64,000 bases of DNA from Oegoconia quadripuncta (Eukaryota > Arthropoda > Insecta > Lepidoptera > Autostichidae): the NCBI GenBank assembly GCA_949316235.1, contig OX438748.1, positions 32,544,836-32,608,835 of the forward strand. The letters are read 5' to 3'. Positions 19,873 to 30,105 of the stretch are shown here, in pieces. The translations under genes and the position numbers were made by a program. Within the stretch, counting starts at the first letter, position 1. Each line of letters opens with the position of its first letter. Under the pieces are notes generated by a model, which was given only the letters and a program-made list of their open reading frames with translations, was not told where the DNA came from and ran no database searches.

Positions 19873-20200
19873 CCACCTCCGTGGCTCAATGTAAACAACA
19901 TTGGGTTTACGATTCGGAGGTCGCGGGTTCGATCCCCAGCGGGGTACATGTTTAAGTACTCGGTTTTGTTGGTGGTAGGGCATTTTAAATGTCCGCCTGG
20001 CTAGCTACCAACATCTTATCTAAATCTGCCGCCAAACAGCAATGTTAATAGCATTGTTGTATGCCGGTTGTCAGAGATAAGATAGCCAGTCCCCAAATGT
20101 GTTGGGGTTTCCGGGTCAGTACACTTCCAACTTCGACCTCATCTTCACTTAACATCAGGTGTGATTGAGGTCAAGTATCAACCTGTTGTGCATAAAAAAA
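19873..20200 (+). repeat. SINE-B, full length
   Basis: ACCACCTCCGTGGCTCAATG head, B box at about 19927, GCCGCCAAACAGCAATG, CATCAGGTGTGATTGAGGTC tail, A-run. Confidence 0.88.
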
Positions 20201-20439
20201 AGGAAAAAAGGTAAGTTTTCGTTAAGTGAAATAGGTACAAGGTATTTGGTTAGGTAGTTTTTTTTTAAAACCGTAAACCATAATAAAGTTTTGTGACATT
20301 TGACGGTCGCGTTTATAGCATGTTCCACATTACATCATTAAATTGAAAAATTTAAAAAAAAACTTGGAGAAAATTTGATTTTCAAATAAACTTCGCATGA
20401 TAGAAACCCTAAGAATACCGCCAGTCGCATCTCAATCTC

Positions 20440-20710
20440 CGGCCGGAGTGTGGGTCGATGATGGTTTTGAAAAAAAAGAATGAAATACCTATGCCAATTA
20501 AGTGGGACTGGGCGGGTCACGTGGGCAAATGCGTCCACTATTTGGACTCCTACAACCGCCAGACGCAAACGCGGCAGACCGCGAAAACGGTGGAGGGACG
20601 AGCTTGACAGTTTTAATAAGGGATGGTTTATGCTCGCCAAGAACAAAAACCACTGGAAACTGACGAGGGTGGCCTTTACCCAGCAGTGGGACACTGTGGG
20701 CTCTTAATAA
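20440..20710 (+). repeat. RTE-type LINE ORF2 C-terminal fragment
   Basis: The frame gives KWDWAGHV, then (after a shift) RRKRGRPRKRWRDELD and WFMLAKNKNHWKLTRVAFTQ, ending QWDTVGS-stop. WAGHV...RRKRGRPRxRWRDD...A.nR..W is the hallmark of RTE-clade ORF ends. The antisense end of the same family is at 36004-36150. Confidence 0.75.
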
Positions 20711-21555
20711 TAATAATGCCAATATCTTCTATTCCACTTACCTAATATGCCCTATTTTTTCCTTACGTTAAAAAAACTCATCCGGTATATTCGTCTTTGT
20801 GTTGGCTTCTGAATATTCAAAAGCTTAAGCCTCGAAAGGCTTATAGATTATGGTAAACTGTGAAGCTACCATCCCACAGAACCCCACAATGTAAAACGTC
20901 GTGTGCACTCATCAAAATTCAGTATGCGAAACCACGAACTTAAGAGAGATATTAACACACTCACGGTGAGAACACATCTCAACATCTCATTATTGTGTTA
21001 CTGCCATATTAGCATTCGCGTTCCTTTTGAAAAGCAGCCATGTTGGTTCTTTTTTTAATAACTCGCCTGCACGCGATGTTGTTTTCGTTAAAGTAATGGG
21101 CGTTTATGAATTGGTTTGTGGCTGATATGTTGATTATCCTGTATCGATTGCAATCTGATTAAGTGTCTTGGATAAGAACATTAATGTCCTGTTGCAATTG
21201 AATTAATTGTGCGTTTTAATTCGAGGAAGGTTAAATCGAGTTCCTAAGGCGTTCCGAATTTATAGTATTCCATTGAGAAAAAGGCCATAAAAGTCTAAAA
21301 CAAGAAAAGACATCAAGCTAAGCTAAAATAAACCAATCTTGCTGTATTAACGTAAATTAAAGATGCAGTAAATGGAATGAATAGAAAACAAATTCGTAAG
21401 CAAAATTGTTTGATTGGTCGTGATTGGTGTAAATTCAAATATCTAACCTTTGGTGCCCAGACACCACTACCGAGGAGATCCTAGCTATTGCTAGAGATGA
21501 GTTATTACTCATCTCTCTCTCGTATGGTGATAACTGATATATCTACCTCGCTCAC

Positions 21556-21712
21556 CTTCCTGCCGACGCGATTGTTGTGCAGATTCATCAGACTCCTCGC
21601 ATCCGTCTCCATTTCTCTCGAGTCGAGAAATCTCCTTGCGAAGCGGGCCCCGTACGCCGCTTCACCACAGCCACCCCATTGGAATTGGTCTGTTGGGTTC
21701 GATGCTCGTCTC
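21556..21712 (-). CDS. Wnt7: Wnt7 coding exon 5
   Basis: 157 nt after CATCGACAG, ending GGCAGGAAG|GTGAGC in phase 0. Reads [20 protein letters not shown], then [20 protein letters not shown] and RVGRK. WGGC, the F..(F)(L/V)D.RE stretch and LMNLHNN..GRK are diagnostic for Wnt proteins. The plus-strand frames over 21488-21777 are shadows. Confidence 0.95.
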
Positions 21713-22362
21713 CTGTCGATGAGATAATCAAAGGATATAATGTTAATTTGATAATTACGGGATTTGGGTTAAGTTAAACTGCGTATGTGCTATAAGTTGG
21801 GTCCAGATCATGGATCAATGAATGGACTGAATTATATGCTATAGAGATGGTCTCGCGAACAAACTCTTTTTCGCGCTTTTCTTAGTATATAAAACAGCGC
21901 CATCTCGTGGAATCCTGGAGAACTAAAAGGACTGCTGAGAATAAATGGTCAAAACCCCCGCGCACAACCAAATTTTTAGTCTTGGCCCACAACCTATAAA
22001 TTGGTCACATAAAAGTGCAAGGAAAAATTATAATATTGATTATAAATATGAGTTTTACCAGTGATACAATACGTTTGTTATACTTAAAAGATAATCACCT
22101 GTTTTTTGGTCACTTGTCTGTGGCAAGTGATATTTTTTTTTACAATATAAATCAGCATTTGATACAACATTTCGCGAACGACGTCGGTGTGTGACTGAGT
22201 TCCCATTGGTTGTTCGTAATAAGGAGTGGAGGTACCAGCCGAAAATTGTTGGAATTCCATACTGAAAGTGATTTCAGAATTGTTGGTAGGTTGGGTACCT
22301 AATCGATTATTTTTTAATCGATTCGACAACGGTTCCATGGGGAAAGTTGTTTGTAATCTAGA

Positions 22363-22668
22363 GTACTTGACGTCAATCACACCTGATGTTAAGTGAAGAT
22401 GAGGTCGAAGGTGGAAGTGTACTGACCCGGAAATCCCAACATCTTTGGGGAACTGGCTATCTTATCTCTGACAACCGGAACACAACAATGCTATTAACAT
22501 TGCTGCTTGGCGGCAGATTTAGATAAGATGGTGGTAGCTTGCCAGGCGGACGTTTAAAATGCCTTACCACCAACCAAACCGAGTACTAAACATGTACCCC
22601 GCTAGGGTCGAACCCGTGACCTCTGTATCGTAAACCCAATGTTGTTTATCAGCCACGGAGGCGGTTTA
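22363..22668 (-). repeat. SINE-B
   Basis: Antisense copy from the CACACCTGATGTTAAGTG tail to the GCCACGGAGGCGG head. The B box is slightly damaged (CTAGGGTCGAAC). Confidence 0.85.
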
Positions 22669-22759
22669 AAATGATCTCCAAACAGTGAAATAGATGGAAA
22701 ATAATTTCTTCATAAGTGCACTATAATTTATACAAACATACATGTATCCGGGCTATGAC

Positions 22760-23030
22760 AGTGCTGTGAGGTTTCGTCACGTAAAACGAATAGAACCAAC
22801 TCGTCTCTTTTTGTGAGTGTGGTAAACGGTGACTAAGGGACTTTCCGCCGAAAGACATTTATAGATTAGCACGTTTTAACGGCAATGGGTTCACCTCCTG
22901 TCACGTGTCCTTTTTTGCATATTACATTAGGTGAACCGTGGGTGTTGTTTCAAACATTAAACTTTAATATTTGGAATACCCAAACGAATGTTTGGGATAT
23001 CTCTGACCATACCATTTGGGATATAAAGAT
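22760..23030 (+). repeat. Repeat X copy
   Basis: GACTAAGGGACTTTCCGCC, ATAGATTAGCA, TCACCTCCTGTCAC, GTTTGGGATATCTCTGACCA; the same order as at 12255. Confidence 0.6.
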
Positions 23031-23372
23031 TATTTGTCCATTACAAAAAGTTATTAATTTTCCAAAAACATAAACATAAATACTGAGTTTGTGAAAAACT
23101 GTTTATCTTAAGTATTACAAGTATCATAATAACAAAAACCTGTTGGAAGACTTTAATTTGTATTTTTTTTTGTTATACAAAAGTTAATATAGCACAATTT
23201 AATTGTCACTGTGTGTGGAGAGGAACTGTCTCCTGACATATAATGTCAGACAGACCTGTAGGTCTTACCAAGTTCAGGAGCCAGAAGTTTGATATGTAAT
23301 ATTTTTGTGCACAATAAATATGTTTTATGTTTATCTATAAGGCTGAGTTAAACACTGTGACGTTACCTGTAC

Positions 23373-23484
23373 CTATTGGTTGCGCATCCGCATGCGGGCA
23401 GGTCTCCTCTCGCGCATGCCGTACTGAGCGCATGCGTGACGCCAGCCGATGTGATCGCGTAGGTAAACGCAGCCTCGCGGGTTG
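23373..23484 (-). CDS. Wnt7: Wnt7 coding exon 4
   Basis: 112 nt after TTCCACAG. Reads [19 protein letters not shown], then [17 protein letters not shown], the conserved (S/T)REAAF.YAI..AGV ... AC..G.L..CGC block. Two in-frame donors exist six bases apart: AATAG|GTACAG (used here) and TACAG|GTAACG. The alternative would add two residues (YR), and either joins exon 5 in phase. A strongly diverged SINE-B lies about 40 bp upstream. Confidence 0.93.
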
Positions 23485-23520
23485 CTGTGGAAGTATACAC
23501 CATTAATTTTTATTGATTTA

Positions 23521-23705
23521 TGCTAAGTGAAGATGACGCTGAAGGTGGAAGCGCAATCACCCGGAACCCACAACTTATTTAGAGTACAGACAGCCGGAAC
23601 ACAACAATGTGATCAAGATAAGATGGTGGTAGCTGGTCTGCCCTACCACCAATCAAACTGAGTAATAAGGATGTGCGCCGCTGGGAGTTGAACCCGCAGC
23701 CTGCA
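23521..23705 (-). repeat. SINE-B, strongly diverged
   Basis: Recognisable by AAGTGAAGATGACG, GGTGGAAGCGCA, GATAAGATGGTGGTAGCTGG and CCCTACCACCAATCAAAC in family order. Internally deleted. Confidence 0.65.
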
Positions 23706-24030
23706 AAGCGCTTCATGTTTATCGTCATCAGGTACAATATTTCAAATAGGGATCCATTTAAGAAATATCTTTTGTTAAAGTGCATGCAAAAAAGGAAGTT
23801 CTCAATCTTCGACAATTTTGTGACATCATATTTGTTGACAAAAAAATGTATTGTATACTATTTATACATACCTACCGTAGCTAACATTATTTTAGGCGTG
23901 GAAATGCACTACGCATACCGCTCGCCTGGGGGACAGCGAGACGGTTATGCGGGACTCCCCTCCCTTGCGGGAGGTATACCCACTAAAATCCCAAGTAGGT
24001 AAAAACCAGGGTACGCATAGCCAGCTTTCA

Positions 24031-24052
24031 ACCCCCCCCCCCCCCCCCCCCC
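24031..24052 (+). repeat. Poly-C tract
   Basis: About 22 consecutive C. A low-complexity tract; its length is the kind of feature prone to sequencing error. Confidence 0.9.
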
Positions 24053-24094
24053 TCCCCTGAATCCCCTGCCACGAACTTCATCCCGGTTATATTT

Positions 24095-24312
24095 AATTTG
24101 TTTATCCCGCGGGAAGTATTCACTTTATCGGGATAAAAGTATGTTGTATTATTATTGTAAATTATTTTGCGCAATAAAGAGTATTTGTTTTGTATTGTAT
24201 TGTTGTATGTTTTAATCCAGGGTATGTTCTACCTATATAGCACATCCGTTTCGTCGTGATTGAGCCGTGACAAACAAACAACCAAACTGTCGCATTTATA
24301 ATATTAGTTAGA
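24095..24312 (+). repeat. Repeat Y
   Basis: TTTATCCCGCGGGAAGTATT ... CATCCGTTTCGTCGTGATTG ... CTGTCGCATTTATAATATTA GTTAGA order as in the other copies, with an internal AATAAAGAG insertion-like segment. Confidence 0.6.
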
Positions 24313-24691
24313 TTTTATTTATATACTCAGTGAAAACTGTTTTATATTTTTTTCCGTCGAGATCTTTCATATTAATGAAATGGGTGGTGGAATTAATTGT
24401 TGTCAAATTTGACAAAATGGCTGCTAACGTCCGCCATATTGGATTTAACATGATTAATCTACCTATTAAAAGTAACTAGGTAAATCCGTAGGTTGGGTCA
24501 AGCAGACTAAGTATTACTTACATTTTCCATTGTAAGTATATATAGATAGTTTATTTCATATAGGTGTTGACAGCTGAGTGAAATGTAGTTGCTGAATATT
24601 TACATAAATTATCTAGCCTACCCGTCTGTAAGCTAACATTCACACATAAATACACAATTTAGATGATAAGTAAGAAAAACATTACCCTTCT

Positions 24692-24985
24692 TTTTTTATG
24701 CACATTGTATTGATTGGTACTTGACCTCAATCACACCTGATGTTAAGTGAAGATGAGGTCGAAAGTCGAAGCGTACTGACCCGGAAACCCCAACACATTT
24801 GGGGGACTGGCTATCTTATCTCTGACAACCGGAACACAACAATGCTATTAACATTGCTGCTTTGCTGCTTGGCGGCAGATTTAGATGGTGCTAGCCAGGC
24901 GGACATTTAAAATGCGCTACCACCAACCAAACCGAGTACTTAAACATGTACCCCGCTGGGGCTCGAACCCGCGGCCTCCGAATTA
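24692..24985 (-). repeat. SINE-B, 5'-truncated
   Basis: Antisense from ATGCACATTGTATTGATTGG through the CACACCTGATG tail to the B box and CGCGGCCTCCGAATTA. The head end is lost. Confidence 0.82.
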
Positions 24986-25477
24986 TAAATTTTATATATA
25001 TGAACAAACAAACAAGCAAGTCAAACTTGTGATCATGTGCGTAGTGCACTGTGAATTGGCCCTTACATTGTGATGTCGTGACATTTATCTCAAGTTGTTA
25101 CAAGTCAATTAGTAAGCTCTTAGTGCTCGGGACATAGATACGGTCCGTGAGATAACCAACTATACCAATAGTAACGTGTCACAGTCACAGCTTACAGACA
25201 GCACTCTCTAGATACTTATAGGTAGCTCTCTACAGTTTGAGGACATATAATCACTTTATGATATTTATAACATTACGCTGTGAAGATATTTACGACAATT
25301 TCAAATATGTACGTTCGAAAAAATATTTATGCATTTCCGAAAAATAGTGACAAGCATAACTTAAATTTGAGATATTAGGTCTTTACCTATGAAATTGCCG
25401 TTTTGTATGAAAAAAATTAAACGAATTTTTTTCATGTATTTTTTTCATGTATTTTTTATTTGTATTAATCGAAGTAA

Positions 25478-26476
25478 TCACCCGCATGCAATCAATGCAT
25501 CTTTGCCAACGGAGTGGCAGTTTATTGATGCCCTTCTTAAAGAAATCAGCTGGACGGGAGGCAACAAATTCTTCAAAGGCATTTTGTCTCGAGTATTTTT
25601 TCCTGCCAAGAAGTTATCCAAATTCTGGAAAAAGTAGTAGTCTGTAGGCGCAAGGTCTGGTGAGTAGGGCGGATGACGGAGAGCTTCCAACCCCAGTTCT
25701 TGCAACTTGGAGACCGTCTGCTGTGCAGTATGAGGTCGCGCGTTGTCGTGCAGGAGCAGCGGAAAGGAGCGATTGACCAATGCTGGTTGGAGATGTGCCA
25801 GCTTCTCCATCATTGTGCTCAGTTCTTCACAGTACACATCTGCAGTAATGCTCATCCCGTTTGGTAAGAAGCTGTGATGAATCACACCGACGCTAGACCA
25901 CCAAACAGTGACCATCACTTTTCTAGGGGTAAGTTTTCGTTTTGGGCATTGTTTAGGTGCTGAATCAGGATCCAACCAACTTGCTGAGCGCTTGCGGTTA
26001 TCAAACAGAATCCATTTTTCATCACAGGTAACAATGCGGTTCAAAATTCCTTCATTTGTGTGTCTGTTGAGCAGTGCAAGGCACGTCTCGACGCGTACTT
26101 CGCGCTGGCGATCATTGAGTTCGTGAGGCACCCATTTGTCAAGATTTTTTACCTTGCCAATTTGACGCAAATGGACCAATATTATTTCGACGCTAACGTC
26201 GAAAGCTGCTGCTAATTCAGCCGTAGATTGTGTATCATCAGCTTCCACAATCGCCTTTAATTCGTCATTGTCGACCAAAGTCTTCGGACGACCGCGAGGT
26301 TCATTTTTCAGGTCGAAATTCCCAGAACGGAAGCGAGCAAACCAATAACAGGTGGTGCGTTGGTTTGTACGGAGCTAACCTCCGTAAACGTCGTTGATGT
26401 TGCGTGCCGCTTGTGCCGCGTTGCTGCCACGACGGTACTCATATTTCATAATTACTCGAATTTTTAACGTATCCAT
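25478..26476 (-). pseudogene. Mariner transposase, broken by an internal stop and a frameshift
   Basis: Cut-and-paste DNA transposase of the Tc1/mariner superfamily. From the ATG at about 26476 the frame reads the N-terminal helix-turn-helix part (AAQAARNINDVYG) into an in-frame TAG at about 26378-26380. It resumes with FARFRSGNFDLKNEPRGRPK and stays open for 266 codons from 26278. Catalytic motifs are visible: TCDEKWILFDN (first D), LLHDNARPHTAQ (second D) and YSPDLAPTDYYFFQNLDNF (third D), the mariner D..D34D pattern. After FLAGKN the frame slips in an A-run near 25600-25606, and the expected C terminus continues in another frame. The copy cannot make functional protein. Confidence 0.88.
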
Positions 26477-26609
26477 GATGACGAAAAAGATTGAAATGCG
26501 ATGAAAATGTAACACTAATCAATAAACAAATGAATACTTTTGGAAAAAGAATTCCATGTTTTTAAAATAAAATTAATTTGAAATTAGAATTCTTAGCCAA
26601 ACAAAAATT

Positions 26610-27183
26610 AGGCAGTGTCCGACTGGGGCGACGCCAATCTTGTCGAGTTCAATTCTTCTAAAACACAGGCGTGTCTATTCACTAGCAAACGGAGTCCTTT
26701 CCACCTCACTCCCACTTTCCGGGATGTATCCATTCCAATCTCTGACCATCTCAACCTCTTGGGTTTGGAGTTAACCTCGAGTCTGAATTTTGGGCGCTCC
26801 ATCGAATCGAAAGCGAAACTAGCAGCCAAGAAGCTTGGAATTCTCTCTAAGGTCAGGCGGTATTTCACACCAAAGCAGCTGCTGGAGCTTTACCAAGCTT
26901 TCCATCTTCCATCTTCGGACAACCAGGCGCGGGGGGGGTTTCCATCCATATGTTGTCAACATACCGAACATCCGCACTAAGCTCTTTGCTTCGTCATTTA
27001 TAATGCGGACTGCTAAGGTATGGAACTCACTGCCCGCGTCGGTTTTTCCCGACACTTACAACCTTGGGATCTTCAAGTCTAGAGTGAATAGGCATTTACT
27101 GGGTGCGCGTGATACATCTTCGGCCACATCGTCACTTTCCATCAGGTGAGATTGTAGCCAAACGCGAAAAAAAAAAAAAAAAA
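26610..27183 (+). repeat. LINE-J copy 1 inserted in the mariner, internally deleted
   Basis: 5'-truncated non-LTR element. Reads ANLVEFNSSKTQACLFTSKR, LNLLGLELTSSLNFG and KLGILSKVRRYFTPKQLLEL (late RT/thumb), then jumps at TTTCCATCTTC to RRGGGFHPYVVNIPNIRTK, SFIMRTAKVWNSLPASVFPD and FKSRVNRHLLGARDTSS. It ends in the shared tail CATCAGGTGAGATTGTAGCC and poly-A. AAAAATT is duplicated at both edges (26603-26609, 27184-27190). The jump skips about 190-200 bp of ORF still present in copy 2. Jockey/CR1-like. Confidence 0.82.
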
Positions 27184-27765
27184 AAAAATTTTGATTTGAA
27201 ATGGCCAGTACAGAACGGCAATTTCATAGGTAAAGACCTTATATAAGGGCAAATTAGTTACTGCTATATTCAGACTAAGCAAAGTTAACACATCATTTAT
27301 TGTATTCGCTTTTATAACCTTATACCTAAGAATTAATCAATCTGAAATTTAAAGATCATCACTAGTGAATATCTGAATAACAAACACGCTTGGTGCACTT
27401 TGACCATCTCCCCAAAATTATAAAATTGCATTAATTGTATACTTTTTATTTTAAATAAAAGGAGAACAATGATCCTGTGGGTTTCTTGCGCCGCCTTTTT
27501 TACCACAGATGATTTCCGGAAGAGGTACGAGTAGTATCTTGGACATATTGATTGACAGATAAATACAATAAGACCTTTTATTATTTCCAGTAGATTTAAC
27601 TTGACATTCAACCAATGATATCATGTATCTTACGTTAAAATAAATGCTTGAAGTTTGAACAATAAATAATAAAATTACAAATAAAAATATTCATTGAAAT
27701 ATGCTTGAAGTTTGATAAAGTACGCGCTCTCAGTAAATGCCTGATCCTGCTCTTGAAGACTCTAA

Positions 27766-28070
27766 GGCCCGTATTAATAAACCATTCTCAAGATTGAGAA
27801 CAGTCTTGTGACCGGTAAACGAGAAGTCAAGTAAACGTGTTGATTAATAAACCTAACTTGAGACTTGAAAAGCATGTGCATACACAAGCAGTACTCACTT
27901 GAGAGGTGCGCGTATTAATAAACGAAACTCAAGACTATCATTCATTCGCCGGTGAGGCGAATACTTGAGAAGTGATCTCAGCTGAGTAGACCTCAAGATT
28001 GGTTTATAAATTGGCACGGAGCTTGAGATAGCGTCAACTGCTTAAGACGCCTCTCGGTTGATACAGCCTG
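27766..28070 (+). mobile_element. MITE-H, right end lost to LINE insertion
   Basis: Starts GGCCCGTATTAATAAACCAT after TAA and follows the family to GATACAGCCT, where LINE-J copy 2 begins. The right terminal repeat is missing. Confidence 0.8.
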
Positions 28071-28595
28071 AGAAAAGGAATTCCGTGTCGTGGCAGTTAT
28101 TAATAGAGAACCAAGAGCTACTGGTGCTCTCGATTCTGTGGAACGACGCGCCATAAGACTCATAGGCGATGACTCAACGGTCACCGGCAAATTGCAAAGC
28201 CTTGAACACCGCCGTAGGGTCCCATGCCTTTCAGTGTTTTACAGGATACATTTCGGGGAGTGTGCGATGGAATTGCATGATCTTATTCCACCGTCCCCTT
28301 TCCATCTTCGGACAACCAGGCGCGGGGGGGGGTTTCCATCCATATGTTGTCAACATACCGAACATCCGCACTAAGCTCTTTGCTTCGTCATTTATAATGC
28401 GGACTGCTAAGGTATGGAACTCACTGCCCGCGTCGGTTTTTCCCGACACTTACAACCTTGGGATCTTCAAGTCTAGAGTGAATAGGCATTTACTGGGTGC
28501 GCGTGATACATCTTCGGCTACATCGTCACTTTCCATCAGGTGAGATTGTAGCCAAACGCGAAACCAGTTTTTAATAAAAAAAAAAAAAAAAAAAG
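28071..28595 (+). repeat. LINE-J copy 2, 5'-truncated
   Basis: Reads GALDSVERRAIRLIGDDSTV, LEHRRRVPCLSVFYRIHFGE and ELHDLIPPSPFHL, then a region nearly identical to copy 1 from TTCCATCTTCGGAC to the tail and A-run (28577-28595). Confidence 0.82.
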
Positions 28596-28690
28596 TTGTC
28601 CGAAAATGGAATAAGATTATACAGGTCCAACGTACATTCCCAGAAATATACATATTGCTACAATTAGTAACCCACCCTTTTATTAGTAGC
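28596..28690 (-). repeat. Antisense fragment of a related LINE
   Basis: Complement reads GTACGTTGGACCTGTATAAT and CTTATTCC...TTTTCGGACAAC, a diverged version of the LINE-J stretch at about 28255-28315. It is joined head to the copy 2 poly-A. Confidence 0.6.
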
Positions 28691-28691
28691 A

Positions 28692-28745
28692 TGTATGTCT
28701 ACCCTAAGGTTTGCGCGCAAGAGATTGCTGGTAATGATAAGGCTA
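28692..28745 (+). repeat. LINE 3'-tail fragment
   Basis: ACCCTAAGGTTTGCGCGCAA GAGATTGCTGG..GATAAGGC; related to antisense pieces at 14745-14810 and 55665-55735. Confidence 0.5.
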
Positions 28746-29454
28746 CCTTTTTAGCGATAAGTAACTTAACCAAATACACTTGTAATCTGTGATTTAAAGC
28801 ACTTGTGTCCCTTATGCTGTAGATATCTATGTGAAAACTTGTTGATGGCTTTCTGATATTAATTTCACTGTGTAGTTATAACAGGCCGTAGGAATTTCAA
28901 ATGAACATATTAAAAATATTTAAGCAAATGTTACAATTTAAAAATCAGCAAAATAAATCTAGTCTAATCAACGTCACTTTCCACAAACTCAAATTGTAAA
29001 ACTCGTATCCAGGCTATCATAAAAAAAGAAAAAAAAATCCTCTGGTAAATGACAATGCTCCGGAGTTTCTAAACGTATTTACACTAACCATCAACTGTCA
29101 GTATAAATTAACACAAGACATTTCAATTGATTTCAACAGCTCCCAGACGAAAGTTTATAACCCTGAATTAATTTATAGACAATACAAACAGTCAAGCAAA
29201 CAAACCAAAACAAACTGGCTACTTGTCTCCACAAGTATATGGACGGTACAGTAACGTCTATCATGGTATCTGGATATACCACGTATAACGGAAAGGGTAT
29301 CAAACCAGTAATGGATTTAAACTTCCTGAATCACTTTTTATTCGACTACGTACCTACACTATGCTAGCTAATAATAAAAAAAATTGTTACACAATTACTT
29401 TTATATCTATATCTGCACAACACTAACATCAGAGTGCGATCGATTCTGCCCTAA

Positions 29455-29781
29455 GGCCCGTATTAATAAACCATTCTCAAGATTGAGAACAGTCTTGTGA
29501 CTGGTCTCAAGTAAACGTGTTGATTAATAAACCTTACTTGACACCTGAAACGCACGTGCTTACTCAAGCAGTACTCACTTGAGAGCTGCGTGTATTAATA
29601 AACGAAACTCAAGACTATCATTCATTCGCTGGTGAGGCGAATACTTGAGAAGTGATCTCAGCTGAGTAGACCTCAAGATTGGTTTATAAATTGGCACGGA
29701 GCTTGAGATAGCGTCAACTGCTTAAGACGCCTCTCGGTTGATACAGCCTCAAGACTTGTATTGAGATTGGTTTAACGGGAC
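29455..29781 (+). mobile_element. MITE-H copy
   Basis: Starts GGCCCGTATTAATAAACCAT. The right end is shortened (GGTTTAACGGGAC in place of GGTTTATTAATACGGGCC). Otherwise close to the 27766 copy. Confidence 0.82.
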
Positions 29782-29845
29782 TTAGATTACGTAACTTCAT
29801 CGATATCGTTATCGATTACATTGACCAATGAAAAACCGTCAAATA

Positions 29846-30105
29846 ATAATAATAAATAAATAATAAATAAATAATAAATAAATAAATATTTCGGACACTT
29901 ACACCAATCATCTAGTCCCAAACTAAGCAAAGCTTGTGCTATGGATACTAGATAACGGATAAACATACATAAATATTTATATAAACATCCAAGACTCGGG
30001 AATAAATGTTCGTATTCATCATACAAACATTTACCCCTCGCGGGATTCGAACCCACAACCGTTGGTTTCGCTGATAGCCGAGCGAGCGATAACCCAACCA
30101 ATCAT
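29846..30105 (-). repeat. SINE-A2 with altered head
   Basis: Antisense tail and body as at 11276 and B box near 30048. The head is replaced after GGTTTCGCTGATAG by unrelated sequence. AAT/AAAT-rich tail. Confidence 0.8.

Larger units (their letters stand above)
16229..21555 (-). other. Wnt7 intron 5
   Basis: A 5.3-kb intron with inverted LINE tails, a repeat Z piece (about 16700-16830), repeat X pieces, a repeat Y piece, a LINE C-terminal fragment, MITE-M, SINE-A1 and SINE-B copies, an RTE fragment and a GC-rich hairpin island. The 20720-21480 part has no feature I can name. Confidence 0.6.
21713..23372 (-). other. Wnt7 intron 4
   Basis: Contains a fragment of the TACAGGGTG transposon family (22195-22362), an antisense SINE-B (22363-22668) and a repeat X copy (22760-23030). 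The remainder (about 21720-22190) is AT-rich without a recognised feature. Confidence 0.6.
25375..27241 (-). mobile_element. Mariner-family transposon, inactivated, with a nested LINE
   Basis: Flanked by TA (25373-25374, 27242-27243). Ends TTAGGTCTTTACCTATGAAA and TTTCATAGGTAAAGACCTTA are inverted repeats reaching into TTGCCGTTTTG. Without the LINE at 26610-27183 the element is about 1.29 kb, the normal mariner length. The transposase reads on the minus strand from about 26476 to about 25480 and is broken. Confidence 0.88.

Noticed and set aside
24031..24052. Poly-C run considered as a structural or regulatory tract
   Set aside because: Simple low-complexity DNA of uncertain length; no supporting context.
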